Shown: positions 34,543 to 43,864, counted from the stretch's first letter. The stretch is 64,000 bases of DNA from Robertkochia solimangrovi (GCF_007279655.1 NZ_QKWN01000006.1:62001-126000); one strand, 5' to 3'. Made by a program: numbers and translations. Notes: a model not told the origin generated them from the sequence alone.

Positions 34543-37185
34543 TCAGACTTTGATTCCTATGACTTTTAATTGTAACTGGTCCTCCATGGCTAAAAGTGTA
34601 TTAATCCTTTTCGTGAACCCAATTTCCGGAATATCGATCTGAATAGAGTAGGTTCCGGGTTTCCTCACCAGAGGTTGGTATTCATTTGCAGGTATACGCA
34701 AACTATATACAAGTTTTTCGTTATTATCCAGGATTTGGATTACAGGCAGAAATTCTTGGTTGTTTTTAAAGTGCAAAGATGGAAGGAAATGTTTGGCCTG
34801 GAGCAGGTAATTATCCTCCTGACGCACCGTAACCGGCCATCCGGGATATTGCCCCTCTTCACTCAAAGGATCTTTAAAACGTTCAAAACAGGACGTGGTG
34901 ATCGTTCGTTTCTTCTTGTCAAATTCAACCAGTCCGAAACCATTCGCACGATTATAAAGTGTCTCGGGTTGCCGATGCCTGTTATAGGGATTACCGACAG
35001 CAAGTGCCGTAAATCGATTTCCGAAACCATCGATATGATCTCCGGTATAGGCCGGTGTATTTCGGGTATGATTTTCAGGATTTGTCTCGGGCCAGAACCT
35101 TCGGGGCCATATATTGTTCAGCGCGGGCCCTGCGAAAGCAAATCCGGCATCCTTATGCTCTTCCACTCCATACTGAATAAAACTTCCCAGATGCTGATCC
35201 CCGGCTATATGGAAAGCCAGTGCCTTTCGAATAATGGAAACAGCCTTGTCTCTTTTCTGCTTTGGCCATCCATTGGAATCCATATCTGCCGTAGGAGCAT
35301 CTCCCATAATATATTCGTTTCTTTCCGGGATATACAGCTTCGGAATGATATCATCTCCTTTGGTTCCCTTTGGTAAGGTTGCTACGGTCGCAAAGTTCGT
35401 TTGCGATAAGACGGCCTTCATCATAATACCTTCCGACCAGTCTACCGCCCAGTCTTCCAAAAACTCTTCCTGTCTTTCGCCTAAAAGCTCAGCATCGAGA
35501 TGTCCATATTCTTTGATGTCAAAATCTTCATTAAAGATCCAGCCATTCCATATTTCGGCTTCTTCCGGAAGTACGTGTTTCGGTGCCGATTTAAATTTTC
35601 TGTCTTCAAGGATGGCAAAACTAATCCCTCCATAGTTCCAGTTTGTAAAATATACTCCTATTCCATTTTTAACCGGACGAGGATCCACCGGATCGGGAAG
35701 ATGACTGGTCTGTGTGAATTGAACCATGTTAACCCATTCCGGAGGCATTTTATAGCCGCCACTATCCTGGGCTGAGGCTCCAAAACCATCAGCAACATCG
35801 GCCGGTTTTCCTTCTTCTCCCCAGACATTTCCGTGAAACACATCATGATCATCCGGAATGATCGCACAGGGTTTATGCCTGAAGATCTCCCGGTATGACC
35901 AGCCGAACATCATCCATTTCCTCAAATAATCCAAACAGATCTTATCATACTCACCGGAGTACTGAACTCCGTATCCCCCAGAACCTTCGTAGAATTGATC
36001 TCCCAGAAAAACACTCATATCGTATTCCAGTTTCTCCAGAGATTCAGGAATATCATTATCTGGAAATCCATAATGAAAATTACAGCTGAAAACGGCTACC
36101 TTCAGTTTATCCTCCATGGCAGGTTCTTTGGCGATCGTACCTTCATAAATGTAATCATACAGCTCCTTCCCAACCGGAATTTCCACTCGTAAACGGTAAG
36201 GAATCGCTGATGTTTCTTCCCAATCCGAAATCCTGAAATTCACCGCCCTGCCGGAATGTACCAGTCTGGTAGTTTCGAAGATCTCCCATTTTCCATTCCT
36301 TTTAAACTCGAGAATTACCTTATGTTTCAGAAGGCGTTCAATTGGTGCTAATTGCCCGGTGATCTTTAATATTTTATCATGAAGCGTATATTGTGCAAAA
36401 CAGATCGGACCAAAAAGATTCGAATGATTGACATATAGAGCAGAAGATTCAATATGCCAATGCTCAAATGCTATGGAAGGTAGCTCCTGCTCTTCTATTT
36501 TCTTTTCTCCAAAATCTGCCAGTAAGGCCAGATTTCCGGAAAGTTCATTTTCTGTTAAGGAGATCGATGATTTTTCGGCTAAAATTTTTCCGGATTTATC
36601 GACGACCTTTACACTGGCCATATTTCCGGAAGTGACAGGTATTGATTGAAATTCTAAGAAGAATTCCTCCGGAATGCCCTGTAATACTGTATCATACTGT
36701 TTATCTCCGACCTTCAAAGTGCCTTTAGGAGTTAATCCGATCTGGAGTCCTTTGCCAAATACAGCTGCAGACCTGTAATCATCAAAAGGGCCCTTGGCTC
36801 CCAATAAAAAACCGACACAACCCTGGGAATAATTATTGACCGATCCGTTAATTCGATTTACTCGTACACTACATTTCAATGGAGCCTTTCCATCAGCATT
36901 TTGAAACGTTAATACGTGTAACGTGCGAAACATACCGGTATGATCGCAAACCAATTTCCCATTTTCTATCTTCCAATCCTGTAAACGGTTACCCCAATAT
37001 TCCGGACCTGCCCAGCTCATATCTTCCCAAAGATGCCAGTCACTTTCGAACTTAACAGGTTGTGGCCCCTCAAAAAAAGAATGCGTTAGACTTCCCAATC
37101 CGTACCCTTTCATACTCAGGGGTAACACAGACCCCAATACGATTTTTTTTAAATAATCTCTTCGCTTCATCGTTTCATGTGTCAT
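34543..37185 (-). CDS. PhoD-like phosphatase/phosphodiesterase, Tat-exported
   Basis: An 880-residue protein. The N-terminus carries a twin-arginine motif (MKRRDYLKKIVLGSVL), predicting folded export via Tat. An internal ATG (residue 6) directly before the RR motif is an alternative start. Residues about 45-250 form a LamG-like beta-sandwich. From about 360 a PhoD-type metallophosphoesterase core is seen: SCNFHYG, GDQFYEG (395-401), PDDHDVFHGN (444-453) and later FHIAGDQHLGSF. Known PhoD enzymes hydrolyse phosphate mono- and diesters with Ca and Fe. The gene follows the sulfatase after 7 bases. The sulfatase-phosphatase pairing suggests a substrate bearing both ester types, or general ester scavenging. 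Confidence 0.85.
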   Translation of the reverse strand: MTHETMKRRDYLKKIVLGSVLPLSMKGYGLGSLTHSFFEGPQPVKFESDWHLWEDMSWAGPEYWGNRLQDWKIENGKLVCDHTGMFRTLHVLTFQNADGKAPLKCSVRVNRINGSVNNYSQGCVGFLLGAKGPFDDYRSAAVFGKGLQIGLTPKGTLKVGDKQYDTVLQGIPEEFFLEFQSIPVTSGNMASVKVVDKSGKILAEKSSISLTENELSGNLALLADFGEKKIEEQELPSIAFEHWHIESSALYVNHSNLFGPICFAQYTLHDKILKITGQLAPIERLLKHKVILEFKRNGKWEIFETTRLVHSGRAVNFRISDWEETSAIPYRLRVEIPVGKELYDYIYEGTIAKEPAMEDKLKVAVFSCNFHYGFPDNDIPESLEKLEYDMSVFLGDQFYEGSGGYGVQYSGEYDKICLDYLRKWMMFGWSYREIFRHKPCAIIPDDHDVFHGNVWGEEGKPADVADGFGASAQDSGGYKMPPEWVNMVQFTQTSHLPDPVDPRPVKNGIGVYFTNWNYGGISFAILEDRKFKSAPKHVLPEEAEIWNGWIFNEDFDIKEYGHLDAELLGERQEEFLEDWAVDWSEGIMMKAVLSQTNFATVATLPKGTKGDDIIPKLYIPERNEYIMGDAPTADMDSNGWPKQKRDKAVSIIRKALAFHIAGDQHLGSFIQYGVEEHKDAGFAFAGPALNNIWPRRFWPETNPENHTRNTPAYTGDHIDGFGNRFTALAVGNPYNRHRQPETLYNRANGFGLVEFDKKKRTITTSCFERFKDPLSEEGQYPGWPVTVRQEDNYLLQAKHFLPSLHFKNNQEFLPVIQILDNNEKLVYSLRIPANEYQPLVRKPGTYSIQIDIPEIGFTKRINTLLAMEDQLQLKVIGIKV

Positions 37186-37192
37186 TCCCTGA

Positions 37193-38776
37193 TTATTGTC
37201 CCAAATCGCTTAATAATCCGTTTGATATAACCGGGATCCTGAAGTTTTCTGTAGCTGCATCCTGATGCTCAGCCTTAAAGATCGCTGCTGCTTTCTCAAT
37301 AATTTCCGGATGCTGTTCGGCGACATTTAATGCTTCTTCCGGATCTGAATCCAAATTATAAAGTTCCAGCGTTGCCGCTATTTTCTCATTTTTCAAATTT
37401 CTGCGAATCACCTTCCATGGCCCCATTCTTATAGCAACCTGCCCGCCATATTCCGGAAATTCCCAATAAAGAAAATCGTGTAATTCGTTCCCCTCCGGAT
37501 CTCCCAACAATGTGGGCAGAAAACTGATTCCATCATTATCTCCCGGTTCAAACCCAGTTATTTCAGCAAGTGTAGCATACACATCATATTGAGCCGAGAT
37601 CAGATCTGTGCTACTTCCTGCTTCGACATGACCAGGCCAGGATACGATCATGGGAACGCGTATTCCCCCCTCATAGACAAATCCTTTACCCTTACCGTAT
37701 ACTTCTCCGAACGGACCTGAACTATTGAAGAATTCCCCGTCTGTACCACCGCTATAGGTTACACCGTTATCTGAAGTGAAGACGATAATGGTATTTTCAT
37801 AAAGTCCCGACCGCTTTAAATAAGCCACGAGCTTCCCAACATTTTCATCGAGATAAGAGATCTGGGCTGCATAACCCGCTCTCGGCGAAATATGTGGAAA
37901 GTATCCCTTTTGCCCGGTATAAGGTTCTTCCTCTCCGAATTTCTCTTGGTAATACGCCACCCATTTCGGGGGAGCCTGAATCGGGTTATGTGGAATAGGT
38001 GAAGCCCAGTAAAAAAAGAAGGGATTATCACGATTCGTTTCTATAAAATTCATCATCTCCCTGAACATCACTTCCGGAGCATAGCTTTTCAACGTATAAT
38101 TGCTGTAGCTTTCAGGATCATTGGGATCCGCATTTTCCGGTAATTTAGTTCCCGGAGGAATGGTATCATTTCCCAAAAAGACCCGATTCTCATTGTGATA
38201 AAGATGTACCGGATAATAGGTATGTGCCTGTCGTTGACAATTATATCCGAAAAAGAAATCGAATCCTTTTCGAGTGGGGATGCTATTGGTTTGAGGTGCA
38301 CCAAGTCCCCATTTACCCGACATTCCCGTGGTATAGCCAACGTCTTTCAGCAATTGTGGAAAAAAAATCACAGAATCCGGCACTGGCCGTTGCCCTTCCA
38401 AAGAAGCATCTTTAACAGCCGCTTTAAAATTCCAGACCTCACCTCTCTCTGACCATTCGTCATTGCCTCGGATAAAAGCATGACCGGAATGGGAACCTGT
38501 CATCAGCATATATCTGGCCGGGGCACAAACCGGAGCACTGGAATAATGCTGTGTAAACATCATTCCATCGGCAGCTAATGCATCGATATTCGGGGTTTCA
38601 ATTAATTTCTGTCCATAGGCTCCAAGCTCGCCATAGCCCAGATCATCGGCCAGGATATAGATTATGTTAGGTCCCTGTACCAAAGAATGGGCAGTATCCA
38701 CAGGTTTTTTACAGGCAACCTGGATAAAAATGAGACTTCCCAAACACAGTTTTCTTATCATTTTAAGTGTAATCAT
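37193..38776 (-). CDS. Sulfatase lipoprotein (type I, FGly-dependent)
   Basis: A 527-residue lipoprotein (lipobox QVAC, Cys22). The metal site ILADDLGYG (Asp44/45) and the formylglycine motif VCAPARYMLMTG (Cys84 in C-x-A-x-R) identify a type I sulfatase of family S1. Cys84 must be converted to formylglycine by a maturase encoded elsewhere. The rest follows the family: a GKWG block, TIIVFTSDNG, then a smaller C-terminal domain. It is the first gene of the sulfatase-PhoD unit and is divergent from the SulP anion transporter. This arrangement fits release and handling of sulfate from a sulfated polysaccharide or glycoconjugate. The exact substrate cannot be predicted. Confidence 0.93.
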   Translation of the reverse strand: MITLKMIRKLCLGSLIFIQVACKKPVDTAHSLVQGPNIIYILADDLGYGELGAYGQKLIETPNIDALAADGMMFTQHYSSAPVCAPARYMLMTGSHSGHAFIRGNDEWSERGEVWNFKAAVKDASLEGQRPVPDSVIFFPQLLKDVGYTTGMSGKWGLGAPQTNSIPTRKGFDFFFGYNCQRQAHTYYPVHLYHNENRVFLGNDTIPPGTKLPENADPNDPESYSNYTLKSYAPEVMFREMMNFIETNRDNPFFFYWASPIPHNPIQAPPKWVAYYQEKFGEEEPYTGQKGYFPHISPRAGYAAQISYLDENVGKLVAYLKRSGLYENTIIVFTSDNGVTYSGGTDGEFFNSSGPFGEVYGKGKGFVYEGGIRVPMIVSWPGHVEAGSSTDLISAQYDVYATLAEITGFEPGDNDGISFLPTLLGDPEGNELHDFLYWEFPEYGGQVAIRMGPWKVIRRNLKNEKIAATLELYNLDSDPEEALNVAEQHPEIIEKAAAIFKAEHQDAATENFRIPVISNGLLSDLGQ

Positions 38777-38956
38777 AATAGTCTTTAAATGGAGTCAACC
38801 TGTAACCCCTTAATCAAGAACCACTTGTAATAAAACCATAGGTCTCGGGTAGCAGGAATTAAAATATGTAAAGGTTGAAAATACAATTTTCCTGCAAGAG
38901 GATGAATTTTTCATGAGAAATCTGAACCGAAAATAAGGAAGTGATCCGTTATAAAT

Positions 38957-39000
38957 GTAACCTAAGTTACTGCAAGCCGTCCCCTCGAATCCTACTTTTG
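38957..39000 (+). promoter_or_regulatory. GTAAC-N4-GTTAC operator and TAnnTTTG promoter of SulP
   Basis: The dyad GTAACCTAAGTTAC (38957-38970) is followed 22 bases later by TACTTTTG (38993-39000), a perfect match to the Bacteroidota -7 element TAnnTTTG. No good -33 box is present. With transcription starting about 7 bases after the box, the dyad centre is near -43, where class II Crp/Fnr-type activators bind. A near-identical copy precedes the gene at 40858. Confidence 0.6.
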
Positions 39001-39018
39001 CAACTTAAACCTAAATTG

Positions 39019-40743
39019 ATGATCAAAAAATATTTTCCAATACTCGACTGGCTTCCAAAGTACAGGAAAGAATATATTCAGGGTGACCTCGCCGCAGGAA
39101 TTACCGTGGGTATTATGCTTATTCCGCAGGGTATGGCGTATGCCATGCTTGCCGGATTGCCACCGGTATTCGGCTTATATGCTTCACTGATCCCTCAGAT
39201 CATCTATTCCCTAACGGGAACTTCCCGACAGCTTGCTGTAGGACCGGTAGCTATGGACTCCCTATTAGTAGCCTCCGGGCTTGGGGCTCTGGCTTTGTCA
39301 GGAATTGATGAATATATTGCAATGGCCATCTTTTTAGCACTGTTTATGGGTACGATTCAATTGTTACTCGGACTTTTCAAGATGGGATTTTTGGTCAATT
39401 TCCTTTCGAAACCGGTAATTAGCGGTTTTACCTCTGCCGCTGCCATCATCATAGGTTTAAGTCAGTTAAAACACCTTTTAGGAACAGAAATAGGACGAAG
39501 TAACCAAATACATATTCTGCTTAAGAACGCATTTGAAACGATTGGCTCAATAAATCTTATCACGTTGGCGATCGGTATCGGATCCATTGTGCTTCTGAAA
39601 GTAATCAAAAAAGTCAATCGCAAGATACCCGCTGCTATTGTAGTTGTGGTTCTGGGTATCGGTCTGGTCTATGGTTTCGGATTGCAAAATGCCGGAGTCT
39701 CCATAGTCAGAGAAGTACCCGGTGGACTCCCCGGTTTAATAGTTCCTGAGATCCCATTTTCCAGAATAGAGGAATTATTACCTATCGCCCTGACACTTGC
39801 ACTTATCGCATTTATGGAGGCTATCTCGGTTGCCAAAGCAGTAGAGAGTCGGCATAATGATTATGAACTGGATGCTAATCAGGAAATGGTTGCTTTAGGC
39901 GCATCGAATATCGTTGGTTCATTTTTTCAATCCTATCCTACTACAGGCGGATTTTCCCGAACTGCAGTCAATGATGAAGCTGGCGCAAAAACCGGAGTGG
40001 CACCCCTGATCAGCGCTTTGATCGTTGGACTGACACTGTTATTTCTAACGCCATTGTTTTACTATTTGCCAAATGCCGTGCTGGCCGCGATCATCATGGT
40101 AGCCGTATTCGGACTAATCGATTTTAAATACCCGGTTCAATTGTTCAATCACCGAAAAGATGAATTCCTCCTCTTACTACTGACGTTTATAATCACCTTA
40201 ACCGTAGGGATTCGTGAGGGTATTCTTATCGGCGTTCTTTTCTCACTGCTTTTACTCGTGTACAGAACTTCGAAACCTCATATCGCGGTATTAGGAAGGA
40301 TCAAAGGGACTCGTTATTTCAGGAATGTAGAACGATTCAGTAAGGATATTGAGAAAGATGACCGAATTCTGGTTATCCGATTCGATGCCCAGCTCTATTT
40401 CGGAAATAAAGACTATTTCAAGACAAAGGTACTGGAGCTTGTCACCAAAAGAAAACCTGTACTTACAGCGCTGATCATCAATGCTGAACCCATCAATTAT
40501 ATCGACAGTAGTGCCATATTCATGCTCCGACAGTTACTGGAGAATTTAAACGCTGACGGAATAAGAGTGGTCTTTTCAGGAGTGATCGGACCTACACGGG
40601 ATATCCTTCACCGTTCCGGACTAATAGAAAGAATCGGTACCGAAAATCTGTTTGCAGACACCGCGGAAGCTTATGATCATATAGCTGCCCAGACCCCCTA
40701 TAATGATATCAACCGCAGAATCTCACTACAAACTCAGTATTAA
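39019..40743 (+). CDS. SulP family anion transporter with STAS domain
   Basis: I chose the ATG at 39019 (574 residues, MIKKYFPILDWLPKY), which lies after the promoter element. The frame is open back to a GTG at 38941, but that would run through the operator. The protein has the SulP signature GDLAAGITVGIMLIPQGMAY and about 12 to 14 membrane segments to about residue 410. A cytoplasmic STAS domain follows, with INYIDSSAIFMLRQL. SulP proteins move sulfate, bicarbonate or related anions. Its operator is shared with the persulfide dioxygenase gene and it is divergent from a sulfatase, so sulfate or sulfite is the likely cargo, though bicarbonate is possible. Confidence 0.92.
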   Translation: MIKKYFPILDWLPKYRKEYIQGDLAAGITVGIMLIPQGMAYAMLAGLPPVFGLYASLIPQIIYSLTGTSRQLAVGPVAMDSLLVASGLGALALSGIDEYIAMAIFLALFMGTIQLLLGLFKMGFLVNFLSKPVISGFTSAAAIIIGLSQLKHLLGTEIGRSNQIHILLKNAFETIGSINLITLAIGIGSIVLLKVIKKVNRKIPAAIVVVVLGIGLVYGFGLQNAGVSIVREVPGGLPGLIVPEIPFSRIEELLPIALTLALIAFMEAISVAKAVESRHNDYELDANQEMVALGASNIVGSFFQSYPTTGGFSRTAVNDEAGAKTGVAPLISALIVGLTLLFLTPLFYYLPNAVLAAIIMVAVFGLIDFKYPVQLFNHRKDEFLLLLLTFIITLTVGIREGILIGVLFSLLLLVYRTSKPHIAVLGRIKGTRYFRNVERFSKDIEKDDRILVIRFDAQLYFGNKDYFKTKVLELVTKRKPVLTALIINAEPINYIDSSAIFMLRQLLENLNADGIRVVFSGVIGPTRDILHRSGLIERIGTENLFADTAEAYDHIAAQTPYNDINRRISLQTQY

Positions 40744-40788
40744 TAGCAGATTAATATGCGGAAGGTGTAGCATACCGAACTTCCCACT

Positions 40789-40832
40789 GTAACATAGGTT
40801 ACTGTGAGTCAGTATCTCCTATAGTAATTTAG
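40789..40832 (+). promoter_or_regulatory. GTAAC-N4-GTTAC operator of the persulfide dioxygenase gene
   Basis: The dyad GTAACATAGGTTAC (40789-40802) matches the SulP dyad. Both read TGTAAC-x-TA-R-GTTACTG. A TAATTTAG box (40825-40832) starts exactly 23 bases after the dyad end, the same offset as the SulP box, although it matches TAnnTTTG less well. A single Crp/Fnr-type activator is the simplest explanation. Confidence 0.6.
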
Positions 40833-40857
40833 CATTGTCAAATTAAGAGAGTTAAAT

Positions 40858-42267
40858 ATGAAAATAGAACAAATTTACACCGGGTGTCTGGCACAAGGCG
40901 CCTATTATATAGAAAGCAAGGGTGAGGCCTGTATTATTGACCCTTTACGAGAGGTTCAACCTTATATCGAGAAGGCGAAACAGGATAATGCCCAAATCAA
41001 ATATATTTTTGAAACGCATTTCCATGCAGATTTTGTAAGCGGGCATGTTACATTATCGAAAGAGACGGGTGCTCCGATAATCTATGGTCCTAATGCAAAT
41101 CCATCTTTTGATGCGATCATCGCCAGAGATGGTCAGGAATTCAAACTTGGAGAATTGACATTTGTCGTACTGCATACCCCTGGACATACCATGGAAAGCA
41201 CCACGTATCTGTTACGTGACAAGGACGGTAAGGATGTTGCGATCTTTAGTGGGGACACCCTTTTTCTTGGGGATGTGGGGCGACCTGACCTTGCACAAAA
41301 AGCTGCAGATATGACACAGGAGCAGTTGGCAGAAACCTTGTTCGACAGTTTGAGAAATAAGATCATGCCACTTGCGGATGATGTGATGGTCTACCCGGCT
41401 CATGGTGCAGGTTCTGCCTGTGGAAAGAACATGATGAAAGAAACGGTGGATACCCTTGGGAACCAGAAGAAGATGAATTATGCGTTAAGAGCAGATATGA
41501 CGAAGGCAGAGTTCGTTAAAGAGGTTACCGATGGTTTATTACCTCCCCCAAAGTATTTCCCCCTCAATGTTAAACTGAACAAAGAAGGATACGAGGATAT
41601 CGATGTGGTATTACAACGTGGAACCCGAGCTCTGAAACCGAATGATTTTGAAGCTGTTGCCAATGAAACAGGGGCGATAGTTCTCGATGTACGTCATCAG
41701 GATGATTTCTCCAAAGGTCATATACCGCGATCGATCTTTATCGGACTTGAAGGTGATTTTGCACCCTGGGCGGGAGCATTGATCGCTGATGTTAAACAAC
41801 CGATACTACTGGTAACACCCCAAGGTCAGGAAGAAGAAGCGGTAACCCGTTTATCGCGGGTAGGATTCGATGGAACTCTTGGTTATCTCGAGGGAGGATT
41901 CCAAAGCTGGAAGGATTCCGGAAAAGAATATGATCAGGTTAAATCGGTAAGTCCGGATGAATTAAAAAGAATCCTTGATAATGGAGAAGTTCCGGTATTC
42001 GATGTAAGGAAACATAGTGAATTTCTTTCGGAACATGTATTAGGTGCTGAAAATACACCTTTGGATTACATCAATGATCATTTGGGGGCATTCCCAGAGG
42101 GGGATAATTTCTATGTACATTGTGCCGGTGGTTATCGTAGTATGATCACGGCCTCTATTTTAAAAAGCAGAGGAATACATAATCTTACGGATGTTTCCGG
42201 CGGATTCAAAGCAATTAAGGAAACAGAAATTCCTGTATCCGATTATGTATGTCCTTCAACCCTATAA
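40858..42267 (+). CDS. ETHE1-type persulfide dioxygenase fused to two rhodanese domains
   Basis: A 469-residue cytoplasmic protein. The metallo-beta-lactamase fold (1-250) carries THFHADFVSGH (H54, H56, D58), HTPGH (H110), SGDT (D133) and PAHGAG (H182), the iron site of persulfide dioxygenases. Two rhodanese modules follow: the first (about 262-355) lacks the catalytic cysteine (T320-P-Q in its place), and the second (about 365-465) keeps it (Cys422 in VHCAGGYRS). Such fusions oxidise glutathione-type persulfides to sulfite and move sulfane sulfur. They are usually part of sulfide detoxification. The gene is monocistronic, with its own operator and a strong terminator, and probably acts with SulP, which might export or import the sulfur anion. 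Confidence 0.92.
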   Translation: MKIEQIYTGCLAQGAYYIESKGEACIIDPLREVQPYIEKAKQDNAQIKYIFETHFHADFVSGHVTLSKETGAPIIYGPNANPSFDAIIARDGQEFKLGELTFVVLHTPGHTMESTTYLLRDKDGKDVAIFSGDTLFLGDVGRPDLAQKAADMTQEQLAETLFDSLRNKIMPLADDVMVYPAHGAGSACGKNMMKETVDTLGNQKKMNYALRADMTKAEFVKEVTDGLLPPPKYFPLNVKLNKEGYEDIDVVLQRGTRALKPNDFEAVANETGAIVLDVRHQDDFSKGHIPRSIFIGLEGDFAPWAGALIADVKQPILLVTPQGQEEEAVTRLSRVGFDGTLGYLEGGFQSWKDSGKEYDQVKSVSPDELKRILDNGEVPVFDVRKHSEFLSEHVLGAENTPLDYINDHLGAFPEGDNFYVHCAGGYRSMITASILKSRGIHNLTDVSGGFKAIKETEIPVSDYVCPSTL

Positions 42268-42347
42268 AAAATGCATTACCGTAATTAATTCATGAATGTC
42301 TGATCACTGAAAAGATTTAATGCGGTAATACTTTGATTGCTTGTTAG

Positions 42348-42378
42348 AACGATCGCCTCCGGGCGGTCGTTTTTTTTA
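42348..42378 (+). terminator. Terminator of the persulfide dioxygenase gene
   Basis: AACGATCGCC (42348-42357), loop TCCG, and GGCGGTCGTT (42362-42371) form a 10-bp stem with one wobble, followed by a T-run and TATAT. Confidence 0.88.
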
Positions 42379-42476
42379 TATACTATCGAAATATTAGAAT
42401 AAGCGCATAAACAATTCTCCATTATAGATTTAAAATCCAAAATTGAATTTATCTACACGTAAAACAGAAATGCAAT

Positions 42477-42896
42477 TCAGTGCTTTTTAGAGGATCGCAT
42501 GGCTGCGACTTGCTTAATACCTGGATCGGTACTGAATTTTTGATAGGCTTCAGATTCCATTGGGATCATTGCAATTTTGCCATCCGCATCACAGTGTATA
42601 CCCCAGCCGTATTTTTTGGTTAAGGGGGAGGCACGAAAACAAGGCTGCCCTTTGGAGAAATATTTAAGTCTTTCCGTGCCCATTATTTCAGTAGGCACTC
42701 CTTTCCTCCTGGAAAAAACTTCGAACAGAACATCATCAGAAGTATATTGATAATCATGATTGTTCATTATTTTGAACTCGATTCCTGCAATGGTCAATTC
42801 ACCATTTCTTTCCGGAGGGATTGTTCCCTTTGACACCGGGCAATCCGGAGCTACTGAAATAAATGTATTGTAATAATTAGTGGTATGATCCTTCAT
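42477..42896 (-). CDS. DUF6157 family protein
   Basis: A 139-residue cytoplasmic protein. The N-terminal TTNYYNTFISVAPDCPVSKG, the middle YQYTSDDVLFEVFSRRKG and the end-domain KKYGWGIHCDADGKIAMIP are the conserved blocks of the DUF6157 family as I recall it. Function unknown. It begins 6 bases past the stop of the DUF4251 gene, so the two are probably co-transcribed, with DUF4251 first. No export signal is visible. Confidence 0.8.
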   Translation of the reverse strand: MKDHTTNYYNTFISVAPDCPVSKGTIPPERNGELTIAGIEFKIMNNHDYQYTSDDVLFEVFSRRKGVPTEIMGTERLKYFSKGQPCFRASPLTKKYGWGIHCDADGKIAMIPMESEAYQKFSTDPGIKQVAAMRSSKKH

Positions 42897-42902
42897 GTAT
42901 AG

Positions 42903-43457
42903 CTATTTTTCAGGTATTGGCATGATCTTACCATCATACCTGATATTATTCCTGTCTGAACTGTTTATAGAAATTGCGGAAGATCCATTTCCAAATACAT
43001 TGATGATGATGTTGAAGATCTCTGTCTTTCTTTTAGCCGAGAATTTAATATCATACCGGTTCTTGGAATTATTATAGGAAACATCCATATCGGTAACCTT
43101 ATCTTCAAATTTAATCCCATTTCCATCGGTATCATATCCCGCTCCTCTTTGTCGCTCCCCAAAATACGGAAGGTCAGCCTTCACGGAATCACCCTTTACT
43201 TCCAGAAAATTTGGATTACCGATAAGACTTACACGTTGAATATTATTTCCGGGTGCCATGAGCCCGCTATTTGCCAGTTGAGCCATACTTGTAGTCATCA
43301 GTGGATTTGCCCAGTCATTTTCAATACGGAATTCTCTGGCTTCGATCATATCATCTACGATCTTCTGTTGTTCCGGAGAGACTGCTACATTGGAAGATCC
43401 ACAACCAACGGTAATAACGATACTTAAGATTGCTAATGGGAGGAACAGGCGTTTCAT
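42903..43457 (-). CDS. DUF4251 domain lipoprotein
   Basis: I chose the ATG at 43457 (184 residues, MKRLFLPLAILS). The open frame extends upstream to 43535, but that part lacks a sensible signal. The lipobox TVGC gives Cys19. The mature part has the family's SPEQQKIVDDMIEAREFRIENDWANP opening and ends in short beta strands (YDIKFSAKRKTEIFNIIINV), as in Bacteroidota DUF4251 proteins. Function unknown. Paired with DUF6157 downstream. Confidence 0.8.
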   Translation of the reverse strand: MKRLFLPLAILSIVITVGCGSSNVAVSPEQQKIVDDMIEAREFRIENDWANPLMTTSMAQLANSGLMAPGNNIQRVSLIGNPNFLEVKGDSVKADLPYFGERQRGAGYDTDGNGIKFEDKVTDMDVSYNNSKNRYDIKFSAKRKTEIFNIIINVFGNGSSAISINSSDRNNIRYDGKIMPIPEK

Positions 43458-43666
43458 AATATTTATGATTAATTTTGATTTATTAAGATACAGAAATTCG
43501 CAGAATTCTCCATGAAACACCGGCAATAAATACATTTACCGCTCGTAAATCACATGAATTGCGCCGACAAGATCACCAAGGATTTTGTATTTTTTGGGAC
43601 AAAAGAATTCTTTGCTATTTTTTACAAATATTTTTTGTTTTACCCTGATAATTTGGCTGAACTTTA

Positions 43667-43674
43667 TATTTTTG
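43667..43674 (+). promoter_or_regulatory. Likely -7 promoter element of tRNA-Pro
   Basis: TATTTTTG matches TAnnTTTG and lies 47 bases before the tRNA. I see no matching -33 box at the usual distance. Confidence 0.4.
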
Positions 43675-43721
43675 CAGACCACATTTCCTGCTATGTATAT
43701 GGCAGAAATACCAGAAGGAAT

Positions 43722-43795
43722 CGGGATGTGGCGCAGTCTGGTAGCGTACACGCATGGGGTGCGTGTGGTCGCTGGTTCGAATCCAGTCATCCCGA
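43722..43795 (+). tRNA. tRNA-Pro (anticodon GGG)
   Basis: A 74-nt cloverleaf. The acceptor stem is CGGGATG paired with CATCCCG, and the discriminator base is A (43795). The anticodon arm is CACGC-ATGGGGT-GCGTG, with GGG at the anticodon position reading CCC proline codons and G37 as expected for tRNA-Pro. The T-arm is CTGGTTCGAATCCAG. CCA is not encoded. A terminator follows at 43824. An integrase remnant about 2.3 kb downstream raises the question of a past insertion near here, but I found no second copy of the tRNA 3' end. Confidence 0.97.
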
Positions 43796-43823
43796 CTTTT
43801 TGAGATAACAAATTACGGTAATT

Positions 43824-43864
43824 AAAAGGGTAATTATATGGTTTACATGTAGTTACCCTTTTTT
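43824..43864 (+). terminator. Terminator of the tRNA gene
   Basis: AAAAGGGTAA (43824-43833) pairs with TTACCCTTTT (43853-43862) across a 19-base loop and ends in a T-run. Confidence 0.75.

Noticed and set aside
43536-43811. ORFs on both strands running across the tRNA-Pro gene
   Set aside because: They are explained by the tRNA sequence itself and have no protein-family resemblance.
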